The notes: a model not told the origin generated them from the sequence alone. A DNA stretch of 64,000 nucleotides from Erinaceus europaeus (GCF_950295315.1 NC_080171.1:110270378-110334377), one strand, 5' to 3'. Counted from the first letter of the stretch, positions 43,278 through 55,263 are shown. A program made the numbers and translations.

Positions 43278-43371
43278 AGAGGGCTGAGGAGATAGTACGC
43301 TGGTTATGCAGAAGTCTTTCATGCCTACAGCTCTGAGGTCCTGAATTCAATCTTCAGCACCACTACAGAGC

Positions 43372-43454
<83 letters not shown>
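43278..43454 (+). repeat. F4-like SINE ending in a (TG)41 array
   Basis: GGCTGAGGAGATAGTACGCTGG head and CTGAATTCAATCTTCAGCACC B box. At the tail position begins a TG array of about 82 bases (43373-43454). Confidence 0.75.
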
Positions 43455-43455
<1 letters not shown>

Positions 43456-43467
43456 TTAAAACACAAT

Positions 43468-43676
43468 CAGGCGTTGGGTGGTAGCACAGCGGGTTAAGCG
43501 CAGGTGGCACTAAGTGCAAAGACCGTCGTAAGGATCCCAGTCTGCAGGTGTCTTCCTCTCCCCCTCTCGGTCTTCCCTTCTCTCTCCATTTCTCTCTTCC
43601 CTATCCAACAACAACATAAATAACTACAACAATAAAAACAACAAGGCCAACAAAAGAGAAAATAAATAATAAAATC
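43468..43676 (+). repeat. F1 SINE with internal deletion
   Basis: GGATCCCAG joins to TCTGCAGGTGTC, which removes most of the B box and the CTTCACAGG segment, so it is probably transcriptionally dead. Confidence 0.82.
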
Positions 43677-43683
43677 TTGTTTG

Positions 43684-43957
43684 GGGGGAGTCAGGCAGTA
43701 GCCCGGCTGGTTAAGCACAGGTGGCGCAAGTGCAAAGACCGGTGGAAGGATCCTGGTTCGAGCACCTGGCTCCCCACCTGCAGGGGAGTTGCTTCACAGG
43801 CAGTGCAGCAATTCTGCAGGTGTCTTTCTCTCCCCCTCTCTGTCTTCCCCTCCTCTCTCCATTTCTGTCCTATCCAACAATGACAACATCAATAACTACA
43901 GTAATAATAACTACAGTAAAACAAGGGCAACAAAAGGGAATCAATATTTTTTAAATC
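43684..43957 (+). repeat. F1 SINE
   Basis: GGGAGTCAGGCAGTAGCCCG head, B box GGTTCGAGCACC. Sits 10 bp after the previous F1 in the same orientation. Confidence 0.88.
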
Positions 43958-44211
43958 ATTTTTTTTAATCTTATTTTTTGGTGCATAGGGAACCAACCCT
44001 CTTTGCTCTAGTACACTTGACTCCCAGACTGTCCTTGGACCTGAACATAAAAGGAGCTCTGAGTGTACAGGACCCACCTTCCTCCATTTCTGTCTCCTGA
44101 TACCCATCTCTCATTCCCTTTCACCTACCTGAGGCATCCTGCCTTCATCCAGTTTCCCTCCACTAAACAAGGACATGGAAGGTCCTTATTCCTCATCCCC
44201 ACAGTTGAAAG

Positions 44212-44302
44212 AGCATGATTTTCATATATATCTGAAAATTGAACCCAGGGTCTTACACAAGCTGAAGTATAGCCTCTACTACAGAGCTATATCAGCCCCA
44301 TC
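44212..44302 (-). repeat. SINE fragment (F5), antisense
   Basis: AAAATTGAACCCAGGGTC and ACAGAGCTATATCAGCCCC. Confidence 0.45.
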
Positions 44303-44939
44303 TACTGTATTAAAATTATATTAAAAATTATATTTGCATTAAATATCCAAACAAGGAATCCTGAAGAAGAAAACTGGAAATCCTTTTCCTACCCAATACC
44401 ACACCCTCTCCAGGGGCAAGTTCTTTCTCTGTTTTTTGGACATGCTCCAATAATAGTGAAATATTTACATTTATACTTCTATTGGTCGACTTTCTAAAGA
44501 ACGCAGAATGCATTGTTCCGATTTGAAATGGGAATTTTACCACGTCAGTGCCCCCATTGTTTTTACATCTTGCCAAGAATCTAGGAGTTTGGTTGTGTTA
44601 CAATGTATTAGAATCGTTTTTTTTCTAGACATTTAAGTGTCTAGTTTTTTTCCTATGGCCACATAATATTCAAATCAGCATTCTTGTACATGTGATCATG
44701 TATGTCTCTGTAGGAATTTCTATAGTGTAGATTTCTAGAATTTCTGAGGCTGAGTTTACAGGAATTTTTTTCTTACTAAAATCACTGACAAATGTTTATT
44801 CATTATATCACAAGTGGTCCCCCCCCTTTCTTGAATTTATCTTTCTCTCTAACAAATTTGTCAGTATAAAACTTTCAAACAGTTGTAGTCTTTTCCATTA
44901 TGGCTGAGTAGTTTGCCTTGCTTAGAAAGAGGCCTCTAG
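44303..44939. other. Intergenic sequence without recognised features
   Basis: AT-rich, no SINE signature, no credible ORF. Confidence 0.45.
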
Positions 44940-45078
44940 AGGCCCAGGAGATGGTGCTGTAAATTAAGTGTTGAGCTCTCAAACATGAGATCCTGAGTTC
45001 AGTCCCTGGCTTCACAGGTCCCAGGGTGATCCTCTGGTTCTATCTTCTTGTCTCTCATAAATAAATAAATAAATAAGT
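44940..45078 (+). repeat. F3 SINE
   Basis: GGCCCAGGAGATGGTGCTG head, GAGATCCTGAGTTCAGTCCC, tail CATAAATAAATAAATAAATA. The next 670 bp to 45751 show nothing recognisable. Confidence 0.75.
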
Positions 45079-45751
45079 CCCTACCCTAGAATTGTAAGAC
45101 CAGCCTTTTCATTCCAAATGCTTCCTTTTAGGAATTCACAGCAATTTGATAAGTAGTTGGTCTTCTCTTCAAGACCAAACCTTTCTAACTATTGTAGACC
45201 CTCAATATGTGTGAGCATGTGATAAGACTAATATGCTTTTCTTCTCTTCAAAATGTTTATTCTCAACCATTTCACAATCTTCCAGAACAAGAGAGTCAGC
45301 CCATCACATTTTTTAATCAGCATGGGCTCATCTGCACCACACTTCCTTGGATCACATTGATGGAGACCTCCTTTCCATCAGTTCAACTGCCTGAAGTGAT
45401 CAAACACTCAGACCAGATGTGCTGATGGAAACCTCTTCTAAACACACCATGCTAGAAAGTCCTTTATTTCTTCCTATTTGCCCCCCACTTCTATCCCGTC
45501 CCCCACCCCTCCCTGACCCTAGCAGACAGCTGGTGAACATTTCACACACAGATGTCTAGAATGAGAGCTGTGCGTTCCCCCAGAACTGACTCACAGTACA
45601 GTTCTGCCAAGAAGAAGCAGAGCAACTCTGAGCCACCAGTCTCACCTTGTGAAAGAATCACCTGCACTGCAAGAGACACCACTGGACCTTGGTACACAGC
45701 AGGCACTGTCTTAACAGTGGAATGAACAAAGGAGAACGTTCATTAATTTCA

Positions 45752-45866
45752 GTAGCTGGGTGGTGGTGCATCCAGTCAAGTGCACATGTGGAAGACGCAG
45801 GGACACAATACACACTTCAAGAGTGGTGAAGCAACTCTGCAGATGTGTCTCTCCATCTCTCTCATT
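45752..45866 (+). repeat. F2 SINE, internally shortened
   Basis: GCTGGGTGGTGGTGCATCC, GAGTGGTGAAGCAACTCTGC. The B-box region is mostly deleted. Confidence 0.6.
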
Positions 45867-45888
45867 ATTATTATCGTTTTAAGTTTTT

Positions 45889-46156
45889 TTAATATTTATT
45901 TTACCTTTTCTTGCCCTTGTTTTTCATTGTTGTTGTAGTTACTATTGTTGTAGTCGTTGTTGGATAGGACAGAGAGAAATGAAGAGAAAGGGGAGACAGG
46001 GGGAGAGAAAGATAGACACCTGCAGACCTGCTTCACCACCTGTGAAGCGACTCCCCTGCAGGTGGGGAGCCGGGAGCTCGAACCGGGGTCCTGACGCCAG
46101 TCCTTGTGCTTTGTGCCATGTGCGCTTAACCTGCTTAGCTACCGCCCGACTCCCCA
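45889..46156 (-). repeat. F1 SINE with TSD
   Basis: TTTTAAGTTTTT at 45877-45888 and 46157-46168. The right-hand flank is the end of the unnamed retroelement family, so the SINE landed in its T-rich tail. Confidence 0.85.
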
Positions 46157-46275
46157 TTTTAAGTTTTTATTTATAAAATGGAAACACTGACAAGACCGTA
46201 GGATAAGAAGGGTACAATTCCTGCCACAAAAACTCTATATTCCATTCCCTCCCTGATAGCTTCCTATTCTTTTTC
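46157..46275 (-). mobile_element. Fragment of the 13.6-kb unnamed retroelement family
   Basis: ATTTATAAAATGGAAACACTG, ATAAGAAGGGTACAATTCC and CCTGATAGCTTCCTATTCT align with 13690-13808. Only the last 120 bp of the element are present. Confidence 0.75.
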
Positions 46276-46278
46276 TTT

Positions 46279-46520
46279 TTTTTAATGTTTTTTTATTATT
46301 TTTTATTGTTTTCCCTTTTATTGCCCTTGTAGTTTTATTGTTATTGATGTCGTCATCGTTGGATAGGACAGAGAGAAATGGGGAGAGGAGGGGAAGACAG
46401 AGAGGGGGAGAGAAAGACAGACACCTGCAGACCTGGCTTTATCTCCTGTGAAGAGACTCCCCCTGCAGGTGGGGAGCCAGAGACTCGAACTGGGATCCTT
46501 ACACCAGTCCTTGTGCTTCC
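46279..46520 (-). repeat. F1 SINE, antisense, head lost
   Basis: CCCTTTTATTGCCCTTGTAG to CAGTCCTTGTGCTTCCC, then a C-rich junction. Confidence 0.82.
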
Positions 46521-46540
46521 CCTCCCCCCACCCAGCGTCT

Positions 46541-46712
46541 TTTCTTTCTTTTTGTTAGAGGGTCAGAGAGAGAGAAGGAAGGAAAGAGAGAGCGGGAGAG
46601 CATTTATTGCTCCAAAGCTTGTGAAACCTGCTCCTCTGGAGGTGGGGACTGGGGGCTTAAACCCCAGGTTCCTGCACATGGTGACATGTATGTCCGGCTA
46701 GGTGAACTAATA
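46541..46712 (-). repeat. F2-like SINE, antisense
   Basis: AGAGGGTCAGAGAGAGAGAAGG, GGAGGTGGGGACTGGGGGC, CCTGCACATGGTGACATG. Confidence 0.65.
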
Positions 46713-46782
46713 CTAAGGCAAGCAAGGATTAACTTTTATTGAGAAGGCAAGGGTTAACTTCTTATTTAAAGAAAAAAAATGT

Positions 46783-47060
46783 GGGAGTCGGGCAGTAGAG
46801 CAGCGGTTTAACGCACTTGACGCAAAGCACAAGGACCTGCATAAGGATCCCGGTTGGTACCCGGCTCCCCACCTGCAGGGGAGTCGCTTCACAGGCGGTG
46901 AAGCAGGTCTGCAGGTGTCTTTCTCTCCCCTGCTCTGTCTTCCCCTCCTCTCTCCATTTCTCTCTGTCCTATCCAACAATGACAACATCAATAACAACAA
47001 CAATAATAACTACAACAATAAAACAAGGGCAACAAAAGGGAATAAATAAATACTTAAAAA
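46783..47060 (+). repeat. F1 SINE
   Basis: GGGAGTCGGGCAGTAGAGCA head, tail GGGCAACAAAAGGGAATAAA. Part of the B box is lost (GGTTGGTACCC). Confidence 0.88.
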
Positions 47061-47249
47061 AAGAAAATGCAGCTGGAGGCAATTGTCCCCCTGCTCCTAG
47101 CATAAACAGGGCTTTTTACTGCTGTCATCAAAGTGGCCTTGGTCAGTGACCTTAGAATTTTGCTACTTCTGCCCAAGAGTCTAACCTAAACAAGTTAACC
47201 TAAACAAGTTATAATCTCTGTATATACACAAAAAAACAACCTGTTAAAT

Positions 47250-50138
47250 TGCTTGCTATGAATTACTCTGGAAAAGTTGATAAATATGTAAAAGAGAAAT
47301 CAAAAAAGAAAATGAGAAAACCATACAAAAGATCAATGAAGATAAATGTTGGTTCTTCGAAAGAGTGAACAAAATCGACAAACCTTTAACCAGAGTCATA
47401 AAACAAAAAAGGGAGAAGACCCAAATAAGTCATACCATAAATTAAAGAGGAGATATCACCACAGACACCACAGAAATTCAACATATCATGCGAGACTTCT
47501 ATGAACCTGGAAGAAATGGATGATTTCCTAGATACCTATGAACTTCCAAAATTAAAGAGGAACTAGATAACATGAACAGGCCCATCACAGCTAATGAAAT
47601 TGAAACAGTTATCAAAAACCTTCCCAAAAATAAAAGTCCTGGACCAGATGGTTTTAAAAATGAATTCTACAAGACCTTCAAAGAACTAATATCTCTACTT
47701 TTAAAAGTCTTCCAGAAAATTGAAGACACTGGAATACTCCCTTCTAGCTTCTCTGAAACCAGCATCACTTTGATACCAAAAGCAGACAGGGACACAACCA
47801 AAAAAGAAACCTACAGACCAATATCTCTGATGAACATAGATGCTAAAATATTGAACAGAATTCTAGCCAACCGGATACAGCAATCTTTTAAAAAAATTGT
47901 TCATCATGACTAAGTGGTGTTTATCCCAAGGATGCAAGGTTTGTTTAATATATGTAAATCACTCAACATGATCCAACACATCAATAAAATCAAGACCAAA
48001 AACCACATGGTCATATCAATAGATGCAGAGAAAGACTTTGACAAAATACGACATCCCTTTATAATCAAAACATTACAAAAATTGGGAATAGATGGGAAAT
48101 TCCTGAAGATAACGGAGTCTATATATAGCAAACCTACAGCCAACATCATACTCAATGGTGAAAAACTGGAAGCATTTCCCCTCAGATCAGGTACTAGACA
48201 GGCCTGCCCACTATCACCATTACTATTCAACATAGTGTTGGAAGTTCTTGCCATAGCAATCAGGCAGGAGCAAGGAATTAAACACATACAGATTGGAAGA
48301 GAAGAAGTCAAACTCTCCGTATTTGCAGATGACATGATAGTGTACATAGAAAAACCTAAGGAATCCAGCAAAAAGCTTTTGGAAATCAGGCAATACAGTA
48401 AGTTGTCAGGCTACAAAATTAACATTCAAAAGTCAGTGGCATTCCTCTATGCAAACACTAAGAAGAACAGGAAATCCAGAAATCAGTTCCTTTTACTATA
48501 GCAACAAAAATAATAAAATATCTAGGAATACACCTAACTAAAGAAGTGAAAGACTTGTGTACTGAAAATTATGAGTCACTCCTCTAGGAAATTGAAAAAG
48601 ACACAAAGAAGTGGAAAGATATTCCATGTTCATGGGTTGGAAGAATTAACATCATCAAAATGAATATAGTACCCAGAGCCATATACAAATTGAATGCTAT
48701 CGCCATCAAGATCCCAAGCACATTTTTTAGGAGACTAGAACAAATACTATAAATGTTTATCTGGAACCAGAAAAGACCTAGAATCGCCAAAACAATCTTG
48801 AGAAGAAAGAACAGAATTTGTGGTATCACACTCCCAGATCTCAAATTGTATTATAGGGCCATTGTAATCAAAACTGCTTTGTACTGGAACATGAATAGAC
48901 ACACTGACCAGTGGAATAGAATTGAGAGCTCAGAAGTAAGCCCCCACACCTATGGACATCTAATCTTTGACAAAGGTGCCCAGACTATTAAATGGGGAAA
49001 GCAGAGTCTCTTCAACAAATGGTGTTGGAAAAAATGGGTTGAAACATGCAGAAGAATGAAAGTGAACCACTATATTTCACCAAACACAAAAGTAAATTCC
49101 AAGTGGATCAAGGACTTGAATGTTAGACCAAAACTATCAGATACTTAGAAGAAAATATTGTCAGAACTCTTTTCCGCATAAATTTTAAAGACATCTTCAA
49201 TGAAATGAATCCAATTACAAAGAAGACTAAGGCAAGCATAAACCTATGGGACTATATCAAATTAAAAAGCTTCTGCACAGCAAAAGAAACCACTACCAAG
49301 AGACCCCTCAGAATGGGAGAAGATCTTTACATCAGACAAGAGTTTAATAACCAAAATATATAAAGAGCTTGTCAGACTCAACCACAAGAAAACAAATAAC
49401 CCCATCCAAAAATGAGGAGAGGACATGGACAGAATATTCACCACAGAAGAGATTCTCTGTCTTTGTCAGAGAAATGCAAATAAAGACAACAATGAGATAG
49501 CACTTCACTCCTGTGAGAATGTCATATATCAGAAAAGGTAACAGCAGCAAATGCTGGAGAGGTTGTGTGGTCAAAGGAACCCTCCTGCACTGCTGGTGGG
49601 AATGTCAGTTGGCCCAATCTCTGGGGAGAACAGTCTGGAGAACGCTCAGCAGGCTAGAAATGAACCTACCCTATGATCCTGCAATTCCTCTCCTGGGATA
49701 TATCCTAAGGAACTCAACACTCCCATCTAAAAAGATGTGTGTACACATATGTTCTTAGCAGCACACTTTGTAATAGGCAAAACCTGGAAGCAACCCAAGT
49801 GTCCAAGAACACATGGGTGGCTGAGCAAGTTGTGATCTATATACACAATGGAAGTATTCCCAACAGTGACTTCACAGTTGTCAGCCAATCTTGGATAGCC
49901 CTTGAAAAATTCATTTTAAGTGAAATAAGTCAGAAATAGAAGGATGAGACATATTGCATCAAAGTAAAAGACTCTGGGGTGCGTGGAGGGGGGGGAAATA
50001 CAGGTCCAAAAAGAATGACAGAGGACCTAGTGGGGGTTGTATTGTTATATAGAAAACTGAGAAGTGTTATGCACGTACAAACTATTGTATTTACTGTTGA
50101 ATGTAAAACATTAATTCCCCTATAGAGAAATTTTAAAA
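47250..50138 (+). pseudogene. LINE-1 ORF2 and 3' UTR, 5'-truncated and inactivated
   Basis: Begins inside ORF2 before the reverse transcriptase. The RT domain is clear: NKSPGPDGF near 47650, [20 protein letters not shown], then the catalytic FADD box at 48322-48333, then the thumb-like [13 protein letters not shown]. The C-terminal Cys-rich piece (KCWRGC, LHCWWECQ) is near 49535-49610. Breaks visible: an in-frame TAA at 47911-47913, a frame change after about 48480, TAA/TAG stops near 48585, 48750 and 49146, and deletions near 47450-47570. The first ORF2 third, all of ORF1 and the 5' UTR are missing. The 3' UTR (AGACTCTGGGGTGCGTGG ... CATTAATTCCCC) is internally shortened. It is a dead copy, moderately diverged. 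Confidence 0.92.
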
Positions 50139-50209
50139 AGAAGGAAAGAAAGAAAGAAAAAGAAAGAAAGAAAGAAAGAAAGAAAGAAAAAAAGAAAAAG
50201 AAACAGAAA
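50139..50209 (+). repeat. (GAAA)n tract between two L1 3' ends
   Basis: About 70 bases of AAAG units, derived from the A tail of the upstream L1. Confidence 0.9.
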
Positions 50210-50495
50210 GATGAATATGGGATGATCTCACTCTCAGGCAGAAAACAAGATCTTGAAAAACAAGATCAGAACAGAAAACACAAGTAGAACCTAAATTGGA
50301 ATTGTCATATTGCACCAAAGTAAAAGACTCTGGGGTGGGTGGAAGGGGGAATACAGGTCCAAAAAGAGTAACAGAGGACCTAGTGGGGGTTGTATTGTTA
50401 TATGGAAAACTGGGAAATGTTATGCATGTACAAACTATTGTATTTACTGTCGAATGTAAAACATTAATTCCCCAATAAAGAAATTAAAAGAAAAA
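50210..50495 (+). mobile_element. Second LINE-1 3' UTR copy
   Basis: From GATGAATATGGGATGATCTC to CCCCAATAAAGAAATT. It repeats the 3' UTR at 49950-50125 and in addition has about 90 bp that the first copy lacks. Ends with a poly(A) signal. Confidence 0.88.
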
Positions 50496-50805
50496 GGACA
50501 AAGGGAGAGAGGGAAAGATAACACAGCTCTGAAGCTTTCCCTCAATAGGGCAGCGGGTTAAGCACACATAGCGCGAACCAGTGTAAAGATCCCGGTTTGA
50601 GCCTCCGGCTCCCCACCTGCAGGGGAGTCACTTCACAGGTGATGAAGCAGGTCTGCAGGTGTCTGTCTTTCTCTCTCCCTCTCTGTCTTCCCCTCCCCTC
50701 TCCATTTCTCTCTGTCCTATCTAACAACGACGACATCAGTAACAACAACGATAACTACAACAGCAATTAAAAAAAAAACAAGGGCAACAAAAGGGGAAAT
50801 AAAGA
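50496..50805 (+). repeat. F5 fragment then 5'-truncated F1 SINE
   Basis: 50496-50546 reads GGGAGAGAGGGAAAGATAAC ... CTGAAGCTTTCCC, an antisense F5 piece. The F1 begins GGGCAGCGGGTTAAGCAC at 50547 and ends GGGCAACAAAAGGGG. Confidence 0.82.
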
Positions 50806-51375
50806 CTTAAATGTTGACGTTTCAATTCAATTTCTGTTAGCTTCTACTTCCTTCGAGTATTATTTTCCATCTCAGATGTGGCTTTTAAAATAAAATATCT
50901 TAATGAGGCAGCAAATAACTTTACAATGAGAGAATCAGCCATAGGCTGTGTTTCAGCAAGGGTCAGTCACACCCACGAGGCTTCGTGTTTATAAACCGAA
51001 AATTTCACCCCCACTAAATGGAGACCCTACTCTTTGTATTCAAAAGATGACATGCATAAGGAATTCGTTAGGAAATGAGGCTTTGGTGGGAAAGCTTTGA
51101 TTTGACACTTTTTGAAATATGATCTAGGTCATGGCAGTCAGTGAATGGTGCAAACTTCTTCTGGGGCAGAAACATCTGGAATTGATTGCTTTAAATTAGG
51201 TTTTGGGGTGCAGGCATCTACTTCTCTATGAAGCTGCCACTGCAGTCAGACCTCTTGTCCTGAGAGAGGACGTGGGAAATTAATATGGGCTCTAAATACT
51301 TAGACATAAACTGTGATATTAGTTCATGACATTGTTGTTTCAATACTTTCTTTTTAAAAAATATTTTATTTATTT
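50806..51375. other. Non-repeat intergenic block
   Basis: 570 bp without SINE signature or credible ORF. Confidence 0.4.
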
Positions 51376-51596
51376 TAGGGACCAGGTGGTGGTGTACCCA
51401 GTTGAGTGCACATGTTATCATGTGCAAGGACCTAGGTTCAAGCCTCAGCTCCCTCCCTGCAGGGGGGACACTTCACAGTGGTGAAGTAGGTCTGCAGGTG
51501 TCTCTCATTTTCTCTCTCTCTCTCTCTCATCTCCCACTTTATCCCCCTCCTTCCCTCTTGATATCTCTTTCCAATAAATAAATATTAAACTTACCG
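51376..51596 (+). repeat. F2 SINE
   Basis: GGGACCAGGTGGTGGTGTAC head, GGTTCAAGCCTC B box, a (CT)n expansion at 51511-51528, tail CCAATAAATAAATATT. Confidence 0.85.
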
Positions 51597-51787
51597 CCTC
51601 TTTACATCTGTAGAAACCAAACTTTCTTATACTCCTTCCCTAAGTGCAGTCAAACAAAAAAGTATAAAATTGGGTTTAAACACTGTTTTCAGCAGCTAAT
51701 ATATACTGGTTTATATAGGATATATAAATGTTTATATTCAAAAGCTGACTTTTTCAAGATCAGAGTCTCATTAAAAGAGAAAGAAAG

Positions 51788-52090
51788 GAGGCCCAGTGGT
51801 AGCACAGCAGCGGGTTAAGCGCAGGTGACGCAAAGCGCAGGGACCGGCTCAAGGATCCCGGTTCGAGCCCCCGGCTCCCCACCTGCAGGGGAGTCACTTC
51901 ACAGGCGGTGAAGCAGGTTTGCAGGTGTCTATCTTTCTCTCCCCCTCTGTCTTCCCCTCTTCTCTCCATTTCTTTCTGTCCTATCCAACAACGACGACAT
52001 CAATAACAGCAACAATAATAACTACAACAAAACAGTAAGGGCAACAAAAGGGAAAAATAAATATAAATAAATAATAAATAATAAAAAGAA
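51788..52090 (+). repeat. F1 SINE
   Basis: GGAGGCCCAGTGGTAGCACA head, B box GGTTCGAGCCC, a tail that grew into an AATAAATAATAAA tract. Confidence 0.9.
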
Positions 52091-52098
52091 GAGAAAGA

Positions 52099-52370
52099 AG
52101 GGGCGGGCGGTTGCACAGTGGGTTAAGCTCACATGAAGCCAAGTGCGAAGACCAGACATAGAATCCCATTCGAGTCCCCGGCTCCCCACCTGCAGGGGGG
52201 TCACTTCACAAGTGGTGAAGCAGATTTGCAGGTGTCTTTCTCTTCCCCTCTCTGTCTTCTCCTCCTCTCTCGATTTCTCTCTGTCTTATCCATCGACAAC
52301 ACTAAAGACAACAACAATAATAATAACAACAATGACAAGCAACAAAAGGAAAAAAAAAAAGAAGAGAAAG
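52099..52370 (+). repeat. F1 SINE
   Basis: GGGGCGGGCGGTTGCACAGTG head, directly behind the tail of the previous F1. Confidence 0.88.
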
Positions 52371-53020
52371 AAAAAGATTAAAACACTGTCAAAAGGGAAA
52401 AAGTCTGCCAGCTGTCTAGATTCCTTTGGTATTTCAGTTAGAATGTCACAAAGTCATTTATCAATAATTTCAGACATGAAATTCCAAGCACATTTATGTT
52501 TCAAAGATGAATGGTGTGTCTTGATGAGTCCTTTGGAAAGGGCTTTACAAAAAAAATTTTGGTGAAGAGATTCTGCACTGTGAAGATCCAAAAATCAGAA
52601 CTTCATTTTGGATCCCAATGGTCACCCAAGGATATCGAATATCACTCGAGAGTGTAGAATATTAGTTTCTGCAGTACGGCATCCCAGTGTATCACTTCTG
52701 GATTGCTTCTCATGTAAACCTCCACAAGTATAAAAGAAAAAAGAGGCAAAGAGGTAATTTTGCTTCTGGTTCACAGCTAGAACTGCATCGATAAGCATCG
52801 GTTTGTCTCACTCGTGCTTCTCTCTCATACATAACCCCAGACTCAAACAGCCCTGTAAGATAAAAATCCTGGAGGAAAATAAGAAGGAAAAGAAAGAAAG
52901 CAACACAAAATTCTAACAGGATCCTTGACTCTCCTTTCACCTCTACCTAATCAGGCCTCATCCTTGTACCATGAAGGTATTGAATGACCTTTTACATTTT
53001 TCCAAGGCATGGCATGGTCT
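52371..53020. other. Non-repeat intergenic block
   Basis: 650 bp without SINE signature. Contains no ORF I can assign. Confidence 0.4.
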
Positions 53021-53037
53021 TTAATCACTACAGAGTC

Positions 53038-53125
53038 GGTGGGGGAGATAGCATAATGGTTATGCAAAGAAATTCTGATGCCTGAGGCTCCAAAGTCTCA
53101 GGTTCAGTACCCCACCACCACCACA
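53038..53125 (+). repeat. F4 SINE with exact 17-bp TSD
   Basis: TTAATCACTACAGAGTC at 53021-53037 and 53126-53142. Near-consensus head GGGGGAGATAGCATAATGG. The copy lacks the GAGCAGTGCTCTGG end and any A tail, so its 3' end is internal. Confidence 0.92.
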
Positions 53126-53231
53126 TTAATCACTACAGAGTCCAACATCAGACTAACTTTTTTTTTATTTAGTTAAGTTTTCAATTTACTTTTTACCTTC
53201 AATAAATCAGTGTACCTCTTCTAATTTTTTA

Positions 53232-53386
53232 TAATTTTTAAAGATTTATCAATAATATATCTACATCTGTCTTTATCTAGAGTCAGACCATCACTTTGGC
53301 ACGGCATATGCAATGCCAGGGATCAAATTCAGGATCTCATTTTTTGAGTCTAACACTTTAGCTACTGCACACCTCTTCCCAGGATG
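53232..53386 (-). repeat. F3 SINE, antisense, old
   Basis: TAAAGATTTATCAATAATAT, GACCATCACTTTGGCACGG, GATCAAATTCAGGATCTCAT. Confidence 0.65.
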
Positions 53387-53889
53387 TACTTTTTTTTTTT
53401 ATACTTCTGCTCTTTTGTTCCATTTCTCCTCCATTTCTCTTGTCCTGTTATTTCTGTAACTTTGTTATTCATCATGCCACCTATTAAAATATTAATTTAA
53501 GCTAGTTTTGGGTAGCTGATAGTCTCAATGTATGTATACAAAATTTTCTCTTCTATATCTGATTATATTGTACACACAGGTGTATGTGTGTGTACAATTC
53601 TGTTACATCAAACCATGAGTCGACTTGATCCCTTCTGCATTGGTAATTCTTGTCTCTGTCACACTGCAGAGTCACACGCAGGAAGATATCTCCTGGGGGT
53701 GTTACAGCCAACTTTAAATAAAATACAACCAGCTAACTGAGCAGCAGTGTGAGTTTGGTAGTAACTCCAGCCAGCCGAACAAAAACAAACAGAGATCAGG
53801 GCAGCATACTTAGATAGGAAAGAAATAGTTAGGATGGTGATTTCTCATTGGCTGGGCTGCAGGACCTCTTGGTGGAACAGTTGCTGAGC
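53387..53889. other. Intergenic sequence without recognised features
   Basis: Contains a T run near 53390 and a short GTGTGTGTG stretch near 53585. No gene recognised. Confidence 0.4.
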
Positions 53890-53901
53890 AGAATGAATCT
53901 T

Positions 53902-54246
53902 TTTTTTTTTTTGCCTCCAGGGTTATTGCTGGGGTTCAGTGCCTGTACCACGAATCCACTGCTCCTGGAGACTTTTTTTTTCCCTTTTTGTTGTCCTTGT
54001 TGTTTTATTGTTGTGGTTATTATTATTTTGTTATTGATGTCATTGTTGTTGGATAGGACAGAGAGAAATGGAGAGAGATGGGAAGACAGAGAGGGGGAGA
54101 GAAATATAGATAACTACAGACCTGCTTCACCACTTGTGAAGCGACCTCCCTACAAGTGGGGAGCCAGGGGTTCGAACCAGGATCTTTACGCCGGTCCCTG
54201 TGCTTCGTGCCATTAATCTGCTGTGCTACTGCCTGATCCCCCCCCC
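53902..54246 (-). repeat. F1L SINE with TSD
   Basis: AGAATGAATCTT at 53890-53901 and 54247-54258. Module arms GCCTCCAGG (53913-53921) and CCTGGAGAC (53964-53972). Confidence 0.93.
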
Positions 54247-54258
54247 AGAATGAATCTT

Positions 54259-54947
54259 CAGATGAATAGATGATCAAATGTTTTGAAGTGTCAAGGCCTG
54301 TCACTTCTTGTTGGGGCATGCCAGAGATATGGGCATGTGATTGGAGGCAAAAGATAACGTGTGGGAGCTTCCCGCAACAGGTGTCCTTAGGTCAGATTTT
54401 AGTTAATAATTCTGTATTTAATTTGCACACTACTATTCTAGTGATCTACTACTACAGTTCTAGTCATGTCCAGAACTGGTGCAGTCACTCGGTCTCAATA
54501 AGAAGCAGTGTCGCTAACACAGTGAAGATGGAGAAACAGCGAGCTATCAATAGGAGAAGCTTGGTCGCTTGGTGACTGTAGTGAGGTTCCAATACAACCT
54601 TGAGATTGCTTACATCCAGATCTGTGATTATGCAAACAATGTGCTCATGCTGTGTTTACACAGATGTTATATCCTGGAGAAGGTCAGAATATGCCATCTC
54701 AAAATAGAGCACTTAGGCATGTTGATTGTTTTGAGTTGAAGACAACTGAAAAATACCAGATGTCAGAGGGAAAGCTCTCTACCCTCGCCCTATCTGCCAA
54801 AAAGCAGAATAAATTCCCCTTGTGAATGTGCATGTGTTCCCATACCAGGAAGGTGAAAATAATATTTTTACTATAAATGGAGACAGTACCAAGGTAAGTC
54901 TCCATGAACAAACCTTACTAAATTATATATATATATATCTTTTACTT
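54259..54947. other. Non-repeat intergenic block
   Basis: About 690 bp without a SINE signature. An (AT)n stretch at 54924-54938 precedes the next element. Confidence 0.4.
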
Positions 54948-55263
54948 TTTTTTTTGTTTTGTTTCCAGGGTTATTGCTGGGGCTTGGTGCCTGCATTACA
55001 AATCCACTGCTCCTGGAGGTCATTTTTCCCATTTTGTGGCCCTTCTTGTTGTTACTGTTGCTATTGCTGTTGTTGCTGGATAGGATAGAGAAAAATGGAA
55101 AGAGGAGGGGAGACAGAGAGGGGGAGAGAAAGGCAGACACCTGCAGACCTGCTTCATGGCTTGTGAAGTGACCCTCCTTCAGGTGGCAACCCAGGAACTC
55201 GAACCAGGGTCCTTGTGCTGGTCCTCGCGCTTGGTGCCATATGCGCTTAACCCGCCCGGCCCC
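54948..55263 (-). repeat. F1L SINE, antisense
   Basis: TTCCAGGGTTATTGCTGGGG ... GCTCCTGGAGGTC module, body, head complement CGCTTAACCCGCCCGGCCCC with about ten bases missing. Confidence 0.88.

Noticed and set aside
47250..50138. Active LINE-1 copy
   Set aside because: ORF1 and the endonuclease region are missing, and ORF2 has several stops and frame changes.
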